This document shows positions 8,574 to 18,629 of a stretch of DNA of 64,000 bases, one piece after another. The DNA comes from Trogon surrucura. Its lineage: Eukaryota > Chordata > Aves > Trogoniformes > Trogonidae. How positions within the stretch are numbered: position 1 is the stretch's first letter; every line of letters starts with the position of its first letter. The DNA is taken from NCBI GenBank assembly GCA_020746105.1, contig CM036657.1, positions 5,793,294 through 5,857,293 of the forward strand, read 5' to 3'. The notes beneath the pieces are model-generated. The model did no database searches, had not been told where the DNA came from, and worked only from the letters and a program-made list of their open reading frames with translations. The position numbers were made by a program, and so were the translations under genes.

Positions 8574-10129
8574 GGACATCCATAAATCCATGGGTCCAGA
8601 TGGGATGCATCCACGGGTGCTGAGGGAGCTGGCTGATGTCATTGCTAGACCACTCTCCATCATCTTTGCCAAGTCTTGGGAGACGGGAGAGGTGCCTGAG
8701 GACTGGAGGGAAGCAAATGTCACTCCAGTCTTCAAAAAGGGCAAGAAGGAGGACCCGGGTAACTATAGACCGGTCAGCCTCACCTCCATCCCTGGGAAAG
8801 TGATGGAACGACTTATCCTTGGTGCCATCTCAAGGCATATCAGGGATAAGAGGGTCATTAGAGACAGTCAACATGGCTTCACCAAAGGGAAGTCGTGCTT
8901 GACTAACCTCATAGCCTTTTATGAGGATATAACAAGGTGGATAGATGATGGCCGAGCGGTGGATGTGGTCTACCTTGACTTCAGTAAAGCATTTGACACA
9001 GTCTCCCACAGCATCCTTGCTGCTAAACTGCAGAAGTGTGGTCTAGACTCTCGGGTAGTGAGGTGGACTGTGAACTGGCTAAGGGGAAGAAGCCAAAGAG
9101 TTTTGGTCAATGGGGCGGAGTCTGGTTGGAGGCCTGTATCCAGTGGAGTGCCTCAAGGGTCGGTACTGGGACCAGTATTATTCAATATATTCATCGATGA
9201 CTTGGATGAGGGACTAGAGAGTACTATCAGCAAATTTGCTGATGACACCAAGCTGGGAGGAGTGGCTGACACACCAGAAGGTTGTGCTGCCATCCAGCGA
9301 GACCTGGACAGGCTGGAGCGTTGGGCGGGGAAAAATTTAATGAAATATAACAAGGGTAAATGTAGGGTCTTGCATCTGGGTAGGAACAACCCCAGGTTCC
9401 AGTATAAGTTGGGGAATGACTTATTAGAGAGCAGTGTAGGGGAAAGGGACCTGGGAGTCTTGGTGGACAGCAGGATGACCATGAGCCAGCACTGTGCCCT
9501 TGTGGCCAGGAAGGCCAATGGCATCCTGGGGTGTATTAGAAGGGGGGTGGTTAGTAGGTTGAGAGAGGTTCTCCTTCCCCTCTACTCTGCCCTGGTGAGA
9601 CCCCATCTGGAATACTGTGTCCAGTTCTGGGCCCCTCAGTTCAAGAAAGACAGGGAAGTGCTGGAGAGAGTCCAGCACAGGGCAACTAGGATGATTAAGG
9701 GAGTGGAGCATCTCCCTTATGAGAAAAGACTGAAGGAGCTGGGGCTCTTTAGTTTGGAGAAGAGGAGGCTGAGGGGTGACCTCATTAATGTTTACAAATA
9801 TATCAAGGGTGAGTGTCACGAGGATGGAGCCAGGCTCTTCTCGGTGACAACCACTGATAGGACAAGGGGTAATGGGCTGAAACTGGAACATAAGAGGTTC
9901 CGCTTAAACTCGAGAAGAAACTTCTTCTCAGTGAGGGTGACGGAGCCCTGGAACAGGCTGCCCAGGGAGGTTGTGGAGTCTCCTTCTCTGGAGACATTCA
10001 AGACCTGCCTGGACACGTTCCTGTGTGGCATAGTCTAGGCATTCCTGCTCTGGCAGGGGGATTGGACTTGATGATCTTTCGAGGTCCCTTCCAATCCCTA
10101 ACATTCTATGATTCTATGATTCTATGATT
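8574..10129 (+). repeat. CR1 LINE with long reverse transcriptase frame
   Basis: A 5'-truncated CR1 inserted in the ERVL-like gag. From about 8574 to 10038 it is one open frame of some 488 CR1 codons covering most of the reverse transcriptase: the fingers block [16 protein letters not shown], the palm block [14 protein letters not shown], the [18 protein letters not shown] block and the catalytic FADDTK motif, then the thumb and C-terminal region. It ends with the 3' untranslated block and three ATTCTATG-type tail units at about 10102-10129. The endonuclease and ORF1 are missing. It looks young because the frame is intact. It is very similar to the copies at 33484 and 59226. The upstream 39 codons of the open frame belong to the ERV. 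Confidence 0.95.
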
Positions 10130-10849
10130 AATCAGCCAGTAATGTCCCGTGTGCCGCTTTGTGCTGGGAATTTTGGCCGTGGAGAGAGAGGGATACCTGT
10201 TATTAAAGTAAAGGAATTTTCCGATTTAAGTGAGGGAGTTCAAGAGGCGGTGGATTCTGTAAAGGCCCAGGTGGAGCAGAAAATGGGCTGGGCGGAGCGG
10301 TTGCACAATTTCTTTACATTCCGACGTGAGGTGGGGTGGGCGGACCCTGGGGGCGGAGGGAGCCGAGTTCTCCAAACCCGCCCACTGGGCGGCGTGAGCC
10401 CCGGAACCCCAGTCCAGGTACCAGCACAGGGTGGACTGGATTGGCCCTGGGAGAGCGACAGGCTCTATGCCCGGGGAAAGACTGTAGCCCTGGGTGTTCC
10501 TCAGACTTTGCAGCACGGGCAACCTGTTAAGCATAGTCGAAGGCTGATGGAATTGCTGAAAGTAAATGCGATGAGTCACAATTCTAGGGCATCAGCTTCC
10601 CCCCACTTCGAGAGTATAATTAAACCCATCTGCGTAGTAAATCAATGGTCTGCTGATAAGAAGGCTCACTCATGGCCATTGCTGTGGGAATGGTCATTAG
10701 CCCTTTTAAGGTGGATACCTTTTGTTCTAATGGTGCTAACAGGCAGGCATTGGTTATTGTCTGATAACAGGGTATGGACTTTTGGAAGCAACAAGATGAA
10801 AGATCTGCGGATCCCAAGTGAACTTGGGAAACTGCTTCAGCACAGATAG
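10130..10849 (+). pseudogene. gag: ERVL-like gag remainder, uncertain
   Basis: After the CR1 the ERV continues with an open frame of about 240 codons. It has no zinc knuckle. A hydrophobic stretch (residues ~185-207, around LALLRWIPFVLMVL) is visible. By position it is gag or the gag-pro boundary of the ERVL-like element; no clear family motif supports this beyond its place between the coiled-coil gag part and the reverse transcriptase remnant. Confidence 0.4.
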
Positions 10850-10854
10850 AGGTT

Positions 10855-11412
10855 TTGCAAATTGCTTCACCATTGCTATATCCTGTTTGTCGGTGCCCGC
10901 TGCCTCGTGCAACTATAGGATTTGTCACGGAATTGCTTGGTGACCTTGAGAGAAGGCAGTCTGAATTAAAAGCTGCTGCCTGTTCCTGGACAGTTACCTT
11001 TGATGTGAAGGATATGTCTTCCATGGTCCCTCTAAGGGATGAGGGCAAACCTCAGTTGGCCTTCACACTTGATATCTGTGTTCGGATCGCCACAGATGCA
11101 AATGCTCAAGAACATAAAATCATTGACCTGATGGATAGTACTGTGCTAACTGAAAATGTGTTAGATGTTCCACCCAAATGCCAAGGTCCTGGACAGGACA
11201 TAAAATTTCTAGGTGCCTTGTGGATAGCTGGTGCAACGGCTGTACCTGATGACACACTGTGTGCCATAGAGAAGGGGCAAACCCCACGTAATAGGATAGA
11301 ATTACAACAATTACTGGGCACACTAGGCTATGGGAGGAAACACGTACCAGGTTATTCAGTAATTGCCCGCCCACTTTATAATATGTTGAAGAAAAACAGA
11401 GTATGGGACTGA
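10855..11412 (+). pseudogene. pol: ERVL-like reverse transcriptase, decayed
   Basis: A 185-codon frame. Residues ~45-68 resemble the first catalytic palm strand (TFDVKDM followed by MVPL and QLAFT). Residues ~110-185 resemble the thumb (IKFLGALW, then the GTLGYGRKHVPGYSVIARPLY block). The YxDD catalytic block and protease are missing, so internal deletions removed them. A gap with frameshifts (11413-11681) leads to RNase H. Confidence 0.7.
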
Positions 11413-11681
11413 ACTCAAGACTTGCCAAACTCAAGACTTGCCAAAGATTAGGCCCTCTACACCCACAGGACCCGCTGAGGGTGGAGTGGGGATTTGCTGC
11501 TCATGCCTCCTACTGTAATGTGTTCCAAAAGGGACCATAGGGTCCGGCTAGGCCATTACTGTTTCCCTGCACCACATTCAAGGAAAGTGAGCTACGATAC
11601 TCAGATTGGGAGAAAGGGGTCCTTTCTCTCACCAGAGCAATTAAAGAGGCAGAAAAGTTATGTACCACCCAGGAGGTTGTA

Positions 11682-12446
11682 GTGCAAGGTCCTTTTCCTC
11701 TGCTGAATTCAATCCTCAGTGGAACACCCCCTCCTGAGGGTGTAGCACAAAAGGCCACTATTAGAAAATGGTATGCATATATAGAGGGGATTAGTCAGCT
11801 ACTACAGTTAAAGGAAGGCTCAACTAAAACATCTAAACTACAGCAACCTATAAGTCCAGACCCAGCCATGCTAAGTCAGCCTTGTAAACCATCCCCCATC
11901 AAGAAGGCCCCCGAATTTAAGACTGACACAAACACACAGGGGGTGTGGTTTACTGATGCATCGGCCTGGCGAGAGGGGCCAAAATGGCAGTACAAAGCAG
12001 TGGCACTGGAAATCAATACCGGGAGGACAGTTGAGGAGATAGGAGAAGGCAGCGCACAAGTTGGTGAGCTGCGAGCCCTCTTACTAGCTGCTGAAAATGG
12101 TGCTACTGTCATTTACACTGACTCCTATGTGACCTTCATGGGTGCCACTGATTGGGTATGCCACTGGGAATCCAACCAGTGGGAAATAGGCCGCACCAAG
12201 GTATGGAGGGCAGAGGACTGGCAGCGCCTACTGGAAATAGGGAGATCACGACCCTTAAAGGTGGGATGGGTAAAAGGACATACAAGGGACAAAACCCCTG
12301 CTTCCAAGTGGAACCAACAAGTGGACCACCTGACTCAAATCAGAGCAACTTCTTGTGACGAGGACTGGGATCGTCTAGCTGAATGGTTACATGTAAAGCG
12401 AGGCCATTCAGGTAAAGCAGACCTGTATTATGAATGTAGATCTTGA
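11682..12446 (+). pseudogene. pol: ERVL-like RNase H and start of integrase
   Basis: A 254-codon frame. Connection-domain sequence is followed at residues ~85-205 by RNase H: the first catalytic aspartate in VWFTDASAW, the ELRALLLA glutamate, the TDSY aspartate and a VKGH-type block near residue 203. The C-terminal ~40 residues start the integrase zinc-binding region, with a conserved H near RGHSGKADLYYEC. The catalytic residues of RNase H look retained although the element cannot make a complete Pol. Confidence 0.8.
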
Positions 12447-12461
12447 GGTTGGCCAATATCT

Positions 12462-13253
12462 ATGAAGGTCTGTGAGGCAATTCTTACTGCTTGTCCCCAA
12501 TGCCAGATAAGACTTAAAGCTAACCATCCAAATCAAGCTCCCGCCCAACATATCAGATGGGGCAAGGTTCTTTGGAGTACCTGGCAAGTGGATTATGTGG
12601 GACCATTAAAACCATCCCATGGAAAGAAATTCATCCTGGTAGGAGTGGAAGTAGTTTCAGGACTGACAAGAGCTACAGCTACCAGTGCTGCCACTGGGGA
12701 CCAAACAGTGCGAGTGCTGAGCGAGTAGTTCAGTGTTTTACCTACTCCTGAAAGTATTCAAAGTGACAATGGGTCACATTTTACAGCCACAGTGGTTCAA
12801 GATTGGGCCCAAGGGGAAGGTATTAAATGGGTGTTTCATACACCATATTACCCCCAGGCCAGTGGGATCATGGAATCCACTAATGGATTGATTCGGTGGC
12901 ATGCTTCTGTCTCACGATCTAACTGGGACACACGGTTGGCCCAAGCAGTTTTCATCATCAGTAACTGCTGGGGAAGTTTTGGAAGTCCAAAGATTCAAGC
13001 ATTCTGTCTATCAGAACCACTCATGGGCGCTAGCCCTAGACTAAGAATGAATAATAACTCTGAACCAGACAATACATCAAACCATTTACCATCACAGATA
13101 TCTGTGGGACAACCAGTCATGGTGAAGCTGCCCTCGATAGGCATTGTGCCCATGACTCTGGTGAAACCTAGAGGTTTATATGCTTGGGAGGCCCTAGACA
13201 GAAATGGAAAAACACACAGTATTAGTGTCTGGTGGATAATCCGTGACTTCTAA
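12462..13253 (+). pseudogene. pol: ERVL-like integrase, broken
   Basis: Two frames cover the integrase. 12462-12728 has the C-x2-C zinc ligands (CPQC) and the first catalytic aspartate (WQVDYVGPL). 12792-13253 has the region after the second aspartate, including YYPQASGIMESTNGLI with the catalytic glutamate, and the C-terminal domain to a TAA at 13253. An in-frame TAG near 12726 and a frameshift separate them. The second aspartate (QSDNGS type) is encoded at about 12760-12775, in the gap. Confidence 0.85.
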
Positions 13254-13665
13254 CCTGAAAGCCCAGCCCTGAGAGGCTGAGGTCCACTTTTGTGTTCTCT
13301 TTTAGGACAATGAAGGCAGACCCCTACAACTACCAGAAGAAGATGGATTTAAAGTGCTGGGCTGGTCAGCAGATGGATGTAGTGTCTGTGTCCTGAATGC
13401 ATATGTGGACTCGATAGACTAACATGGAAAGGACTTGTTGCCACAATGAAAACTGTTTGGCTGAAGGGATTTCAATATGTTTGGGATTTCTGGGCCAGGT
13501 TATGTTTTGACAGGGCATTTTAAGGGTCTATAACTGAGGAGTTTGTGTCTCAGATCTTCAGGAGACGTGAAGATGAAGGAAGATACTACCGAATGGACTA
13601 CTCTCCACCTTCTGGATAGCCTCTGGGGACTGTGGGGATGGGGAGAGCAGCATACATTAATAACC
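13254..13665 (+). other. ERVL-like 3' region with splice-acceptor-like site and short frame
   Basis: No gene is assigned. A good splice acceptor lookalike (TTTGTGTTCTCTTTTAG) ends at 13304 and is followed by an open stretch of about 38 codons (13305-13421) ending TAA. No known domain was recognised in it. A purine-rich tract at 13627-13650 could be a remnant polypurine tract. Env is absent, as usual for ERVL. Confidence 0.4.
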
Positions 13666-14499
13666 TGTTGTTGTGATTTTGCACATTGTTAACTCCATTA
13701 AATGTTGATATATGTTTGGTGTTTGGGAGGTGGTTTAATGTTATACCTCAATGTTTGAGGAATCTATCTTGCATATTGCTAATTCTGTTAAGTATTGATA
13801 TATGCTTAGTGCTACGTTTTATAGCACTTTGAAAATGCCTTATTGTAAACCAAGCCTTGACTGGGGAATGATGATCTGGAGTGATCAATCCTCACCAAGA
13901 CTGCACCCCCTTTTAACCTTGGAGGCAAGAGGTGCCTGTACCACCAACCACTTCAAGGAGAGTCGAGATGACTGTGGTCACGGGGTGGATTGTGGCAGGT
14001 GCATCTGATGGGAGGATTATAGAAAAATTAGCAGATGGTTGTATTCAAACAGAGGTAGAGATACTGATTAATTACATGGATTGTTAAGGTATTCTTTGAT
14101 AGTAGTTGAGCGTTGTAGAAACCCACTGGAGCAGTTCAAGACCAGTTGATACCAGCTCCGCAGTTTGGATGGAAGCCCAAAGATGACTGAGTCTGCGCAA
14201 GGAACTAAAGGTGAAAAGTGCATAGCGAGGAAGACTACGAGTCTTCCTCTAGAAGACCCCCAATGACCAGCACCAGGAGGCACTACGCAGGCGCAGGCAG
14301 GAGGAGATTATGGAAATGACTCATTTTAATACGAAGCGGGACAGGTTATGCATATGTATAGGCGTATTGCGAAACTTTATGAATATATAACACTTTAATG
14401 TATATAGTCAAGACAGGTGCCGCGTTGAGGCACGCACGGCTTTGACGAGTGACCGAACGTGTGTCCAGCGCTGAGAATAAACATACCTACTTTACAATC
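13666..14499 (+). other. AT-rich ERV 3' sequence or LTR-like segment
   Basis: This stretch has an imperfect direct repeat of about 40 bp, ~90 bp apart (from 13680 and from 13771), and an LTR-like block at 14385-14512 with a TATATAA element and AATAAAC near 14477. It could be the U3 of a long LTR ending at 15115 or a separate partial LTR inserted there. No target duplication was found to decide. Confidence 0.35.
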
Positions 14500-15115
14500 T
14501 AATTGATTGTGGAGTCTGCATTCTGCAAGTCAGCATCCTTCCCCCATTGGTCGGGAGTGCGGCCCCTCTGTGAGTCAGCTGTTGCTAGGCAGATTTCAGA
14601 GAATTTTCTGGAAACCTGGGCTGGCTCGGAAATGACCCATCACCCTGAGGGGCATTCCCAGGAAGTTGGCTGGCAGCCAATGAGAGGCCAATATGGCTTG
14701 ATTGACCACAGTCAACTCGACTGAGACTTTAAAATGGGGTGCCGGCAGCCCTCTTGTGGGAGTTCCCTTGTGGCAGCTGTCTCTGCAGGTACGGGTGCTC
14801 AATCTCCTCGCTTAGGTGGGACGCCACCTAAGGACTTTTGTCCCTGGGGTTGAGACTCCTCATCTGTGTAAGGTGAACATATTATTCTCGAGATTGAGAC
14901 TCCTCATCTTTCATAAGGTGAGCGTATTAGGATCTGGATCATTATTCTTTGGTCAGGGTGGGTGTAGTGTAGTTAACTCTTTTCCTCAATTGGTACTTGA
15001 ACCTTTAATTTTGGAGGCGCTTCCATTTATTAATAAATCCAGTTTTGGCACGCACATGAATTTATTTATCATCTTTAGAAATATGGGGGCGCTCTTCTCC
15101 ACTATCTCCATGACA
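14500..15115 (+). mobile_element. ERVL-like element, 3' LTR
   Basis: Its last 159 bp repeat the 7989-8147 segment, so this is the downstream LTR. The 5' limit is not certain. A CCAATGAG and a CCAATAT element lie at 14678-14695, a TTTAAAA box near 14731, and AATAAA near 15033, all in promoter-then-polyA order. A ~50-bp imperfect tandem pair (TTGAGACTCCTCATCT at 14849 and 14894) lies between them. The LTR ends ACA at 15115. Confidence 0.65.
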
Positions 15116-15130
15116 GTCATGGAAGCTCCC

Positions 15131-15825
15131 CGAATCATAGAATAGTTTCCACTGGAGGAGACCTTGAAGATCATTGAGTCCAGCCTTTGTCCCAGCCCTA
15201 TCAACCCACTAAACTATGTCCCCCAATGCAACATCTACCCGTCTCTTAAACAACTCCAGGGAAGGTGACTCAACCACCTCCCTGGACAGCCTGTTCCGAT
15301 GGCTGACAACGCTTTCAGTAAAGAAATTCTTCCTAATATCCAACCTGAACCGCCCCTGGTGCGATTTGGATCCATTTCCCCTTGTCCTATCACTCTCCAC
15401 TAGGGAGAATAGACCAACTCCTGCCTCTCTACAACCTCCCTTCAGGTAGTTGTAGAGAGCGATGAGGTCTCCCCTCAATATCCTCTTCTCTAGGCTAAAC
15501 AGCCCCAGATCCCTCAGCCTTTCCTCATAAGACTTGTGTTCTATATCCTTTACCAGCTTGGTAGCCCACCTCTGTACCCTCTACAGCACCTCAATGTCCC
15601 TCTTGTAGTGAGGGGCCCAAAACTGGACACAGTACTCAAGGTGAGGCCTCACCAAAGCTGAGTAGAGGGACATGATCACCTCCCTGCTCCTGCTCACTAC
15701 ACTATTCCTGATACAGGCTAGGATGCCATTGGTCTTCTTGGCCACCTGGGCACACTGCTGGCTCATGTTCAACCGAATGTCCATCAACACCCCCAGGTCC
15801 CTCTCTGCCTGGCAGCTCTCCAGCC
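15131..15825 (-). repeat. CR1 LINE, 3' part (split by provirus P1)
   Basis: Minus-strand CR1 whose 3' tail starts at about 15131 and whose reverse transcriptase C-terminal region runs to 15825. It continues at 24010 on the other side of provirus P1. The frames are broken. This copy is older than P1. Confidence 0.9.
15820..15825. repeat. Target-site duplication of P1 (left)
   Basis: CCAGCC here is repeated at 24010-24015 directly after the 3' LTR. A 6-bp duplication is the integration footprint of alpha- and betaretroviruses. Both copies are unmutated. Confidence 0.95.
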
Positions 15826-15899
15826 TGTTGCGGGCCTTGCTGGCGCCATAACATTGCAGCCTGCGCTTGGGAGAATACCTTAGATTCTTTGATCCTCGA

Positions 15900-16007
15900 G
15901 GTCAGCCTGCCCGTGATGTGCCTCCCTGAAGTAAACAAGTCACGGATCGTTAAGGTCAGTCTGCCTTTGTTCTGCCTCCTTGAAGCAAAACAAGGTTACA
16001 AATCTTT
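15900..16007 (+). repeat. U3 tandem repeat, likely enhancer duplication
   Basis: Two imperfect ~54-bp units begin with GGTCAG at 15900 and 15954 (GGTCAGCCTGCCCGTGATGT and GGTCAGTCTGCCTTTGTTCT) and share CTGCCT and CTTGAAG-like parts. Tandem U3 repeats in retroviruses usually carry enhancer sites. The same pair is in the 3' LTR at 23627-23734. Confidence 0.65.
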
Positions 16008-16135
16008 CTTGTTTGTCATTGAGAACAAAGACACTAGACATCTGGAGATGCAACGTCCTGACAGTTTAAGTGTAGGCATATTAGATGTAACCGCACCAAT
16101 CAGTAACTGTTGTAGTAGATAGAATGTAGTAATGA

Positions 16136-16207
16136 CCAATGAGACAATAGAAAGTGTAATGTACTGAGAGTTGAAAAGAGTATAAATGTTTGGTAGAAAA
16201 GAATAAA
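16136..16207 (+). promoter_or_regulatory. P1 LTR core promoter and polyA signal
   Basis: CCAAT at 16136, TATAAAT at 16181 and AATAAA at 16202. With transcription expected ~25-30 bp after the TATA box, R begins near 16210, and AATAAA would be in U3 and absent from the RNA 5' end. That arrangement avoids premature polyadenylation in the 5' LTR. The 3' LTR equivalents are at 23863-23934. Confidence 0.7.
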
Positions 16208-16285
16208 GTTGGATCTGTTTGTTCGCGCTCATATTGAGTCGTTGCCTGCAGTTCCTGTTTCTCCAGCATAAGGCTCCCCGCATCT

Positions 16286-16303
16286 TGGTGACCCCGACGT
16301 GAT
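16286..16303 (+). other. P1 primer binding site, tRNA-Trp
   Basis: TGGTGACCCCGACGTGAT, three bases after the LTR end. This is the tRNA-Trp primer site used by avian leukosis/sarcoma-type alpharetroviruses. Betaretroviruses normally use Lys. Confidence 0.95.
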
Positions 16304-16397
16304 CCTGCGGGAGCTGCCGTGCGACGAAGAGGAACGTAAGAAACCCGTGGCGGTTGCGACCGGGCGTTCGAGAGAGACGCGAGTGGCCACTGTCGAC

Positions 16398-16405
16398 CGG
16401 TGAGT
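16398..16405 (+). promoter_or_regulatory. P1 major 5' splice donor (predicted)
   Basis: CGGTGAGT lies in the leader 35 bp before the gag ATG. It fits the consensus donor at the key GTGAGT positions. It would join to an acceptor upstream of env to make the env mRNA. Confidence 0.7.
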
Positions 16406-16439
16406 CGGAGCTCACAATACGAGCTGTTTTGTGCACGGG

Positions 16440-18629
16440 ATGGGAAGCGCTGCATCAGCGGTTGAAAAGGCGACCGTGGAAGCCATTTTACGTGTGGCTC
16501 AAAGAGCAGGGGAATCGCTGGATCGAACCCTGCTGACAAACTTATTGCATTGGGCACGGCGCCGTGGTTATTTAAATGACTCAACTGACGTTTTTAAAGA
16601 TGCTGTGTGGAAGGAGGTGGGGCAAGATATTTGGGAAGCAGTACAGACAGGGAATAAGGAAGCGAAAGCAATAGCCCCGACATATCGCCAGTTACGATTA
16701 CTGATAGAACGCATGGGAGCAGAGGCTGAGGTAGAAGTTGCTGCTAAAACACTGTATACAGTTGCTGCTGAGAAATTGGCTACTCCGTCTTCAGATTCCT
16801 CAGTAAAAAATTCACAAGATACCCCTCTTCCGGTCGCCGCACCGGCACACCGAGGTCCTTATGATGATCTCATCCCACCATGGGAGCCACCCGAACCCAC
16901 TCTGCCCCCACCTCCCTCAGCTCCCCCTGGGACTATTGATCCTGCGACAGTGCCGTTACCTGAAGATATGGAAGTAGATGAATCCCTAGAAATGTTAATT
17001 CAGAAACAGACAGACGTTATGACCAAGCTGTTAGAAGAAATGCAACGATTGGATAAAGGGGCGCAGTCTAACATAATTCGAGAAAAATACCGTAAAGCTC
17101 ATCAAGCTATAGTAGATGGACTCAAAAATTTTGAAAAGCAATTTGATAAGGCTGAATCTTCTGGTCCTCAAGGTAATCGGCATGTTTGGGTGATTAACAT
17201 GTTAAAAAACGAGGAATGGGACTATGAGTCAGCTAATCACTATTTAGAATCGAACGGAGAACCCCGACTAACAGAAATTGAGATAAGTGACATTCAGGCA
17301 TATCTCAAGTGTAATCCACCTAAAAGAGGGGGGTTATATCATACCTTATCAAAATCAGACGGTAATGATGGTATATCTAATATGTTACAAAAGTGGTGGA
17401 AAGGAGGCGGTGAGGGCGGATCGCGTAAACTGCCGACGGAGGAGGAAATTCCTAAAGATCCTTCCTTTGATATGTCTAAACGGTGGAGAGGTGTCTTTAC
17501 TAACGCGGAATTAACAGGGGATTTTCAGTTACTCGCTGCTCCTATTATTCGAGATGCGCAAGGTGGTAGCAATTGGCACCCACTAGATTGGAATCTGATT
17601 TCGCGTTTACAGAAAGCGGTCTTAGACTACGGTATTGATAATCGTCTAGTTAAACGGCAAGTAGAGACTCTTATTAAACATCAGGAGTTAGTTCCCTCTG
17701 ATATCAAGTCCATTTTTGAACTCATTTTGGGTCCTACAAGCTATATGCTATTTTTGCAAAAGTGGCAAGAACGTCTGGAGGCGGCACAGTTAGACAATTT
17801 GGGATTGCCTCCTGATGATCCATTACGCTTTGCTAGTCTGGACCAGCTTATGGGGCAAGGTCGTTTTATAGACCCGCAACGCCAGGCAGCTTTGAGCCCT
17901 CGCATTTTAGGACAGAGTAAAGCTGCTGCGCTTGAAGCTTTTGCTGTACTTCCTCAAGTAGGGAAACCGCGACAACCGTACTTACAAATCCGACAAGGAG
18001 AGGATGAAGCCTTTTTGTCTTTTGTTGACAGAGTAAAGGAAGGAGTAGAGGCTGCCCCTGATATTCCTTATAATATGAAAGACACATTAGTTAAAGAAAT
18101 AGCCATTCAGAATGCTAACGCGACTTGTAGACGTCTCATTGCAAGTCTCCCTTCTGGTTCATCTCTTACACAAATTATTGAACGTTGCTCTAATGCTCCT
18201 ATGGAAATGGAAAAGGAAAAAGCTGCAATACATGCTACTGCTCTAGCTGCCGCCCTAACAAAGAGTCAAAAATCTAATGCTTGTTATAATTGTGGTCACG
18301 CAGGTCATTTTCGAAAACATTGTTCACTACGTAATCAAAAACATTCTCCTCCTAATCCTACTACCACTACTACTTTTGTTGGTTCTTGTCACCGCTGTGA
18401 TAAATTTGGTCATCGGGCTAATGATTGTCGATCTAAATTTAAAAAGGACGGAACTCCTTTGTCGGGAAACGGGAGGGGCCGCGTGGGGGGCGCGGCGACT
18501 CTTCCCCACCAAAACCCCTCACAAGTCATCCAACCGCCCAGGAATCCAAACTGGACCCCCGCGGCAATAGAGGCTGCCTCTCCACAATGTGTGCAGCCAC
18601 CAAAGGAAGCGCCGGAATCGATCTGGTAA
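16440..18629 (+). CDS. gag: P1 Gag polyprotein, intact
   Basis: 729 residues. The start at 16440 is chosen because it gives MGSAAS, an N-myristoylation signal. Matrix covers roughly residues 1-115. A linker with two possible late-budding motifs follows: YDDL at 141-144 and PSAP at 159-162 in a proline-rich stretch. Residues ~185-245 look like a coiled coil. Capsid follows with a major homology region around QGEDEAFLSFVDRV. Nucleocapsid has two CCHC knuckles, CYNCGHAGHFRKHC and CHRCDKFGHRANDC. Two knuckles and a long pre-capsid linker are typical of betaretrovirus-like gag. Near the C-terminus (18464-18470) the frame has a GGGAAAC slip site that leads to pro. The Gag frame then continues 53 codons to its stop. 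Confidence 0.95.
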   Translation: MGSAASAVEKATVEAILRVAQRAGESLDRTLLTNLLHWARRRGYLNDSTDVFKDAVWKEVGQDIWEAVQTGNKEAKAIAPTYRQLRLLIERMGAEAEVEVAAKTLYTVAAEKLATPSSDSSVKNSQDTPLPVAAPAHRGPYDDLIPPWEPPEPTLPPPPSAPPGTIDPATVPLPEDMEVDESLEMLIQKQTDVMTKLLEEMQRLDKGAQSNIIREKYRKAHQAIVDGLKNFEKQFDKAESSGPQGNRHVWVINMLKNEEWDYESANHYLESNGEPRLTEIEISDIQAYLKCNPPKRGGLYHTLSKSDGNDGISNMLQKWWKGGGEGGSRKLPTEEEIPKDPSFDMSKRWRGVFTNAELTGDFQLLAAPIIRDAQGGSNWHPLDWNLISRLQKAVLDYGIDNRLVKRQVETLIKHQELVPSDIKSIFELILGPTSYMLFLQKWQERLEAAQLDNLGLPPDDPLRFASLDQLMGQGRFIDPQRQAALSPRILGQSKAAALEAFAVLPQVGKPRQPYLQIRQGEDEAFLSFVDRVKEGVEAAPDIPYNMKDTLVKEIAIQNANATCRRLIASLPSGSSLTQIIERCSNAPMEMEKEKAAIHATALAAALTKSQKSNACYNCGHAGHFRKHCSLRNQKHSPPNPTTTTTFVGSCHRCDKFGHRANDCRSKFKKDGTPLSGNGRGRVGGAATLPHQNPSQVIQPPRNPNWTPAAIEAASPQCVQPPKEAPESIW
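18464..18510 (+). promoter_or_regulatory. P1 gag-pro -1 frameshift signal
   Basis: GGGAAAC at 18464-18470 sits in the gag frame as G GGA AAC. After a 7-nt spacer a perfect 6-bp GC stem follows: 18478-18483 (GCCGCG) with 18491-18496 (CGCGGC), loop TGGGGGG. The G-rich loop can pair with CCCC at 18504-18507 to make an H-type pseudoknot. Slipping by -1 moves the reading to position 18470 in the pro frame, which is open to 19312. GGGAAAC is a known betaretrovirus gag-pro slip heptamer. Confidence 0.85.

Larger units (their letters stand above)
15826..16282 (+). mobile_element. P1 5' LTR
   Basis: 457 bp, TGTTGC to CCCGCA. U3 contains an imperfect 54-bp tandem repeat (15900-16007), a CCAAT box (16136-16140) and TATAAAT (16181-16187). 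AATAAA at 16202-16207 lies only about 20 bp after the TATA box, so it falls before the expected start of transcription. U5 ends with CCAGCATAAGGCTCCCCGCA. Its sequence agrees with 23553-24009 over the full length by eye. Confidence 0.95.

Noticed and set aside
15889-16122. 77-codon open frame in U3 of both P1 LTRs
   Set aside because: It begins at a TTG, shows no recognised domain and follows the tandem repeat; probably chance. It would be reconsidered if transcripts or conservation were shown.
16431-16439. GTG start three codons before the P1 gag ATG
   Set aside because: ATG at 16440 gives a myristoylation signal and normal matrix start; GTG initiation is not expected here.
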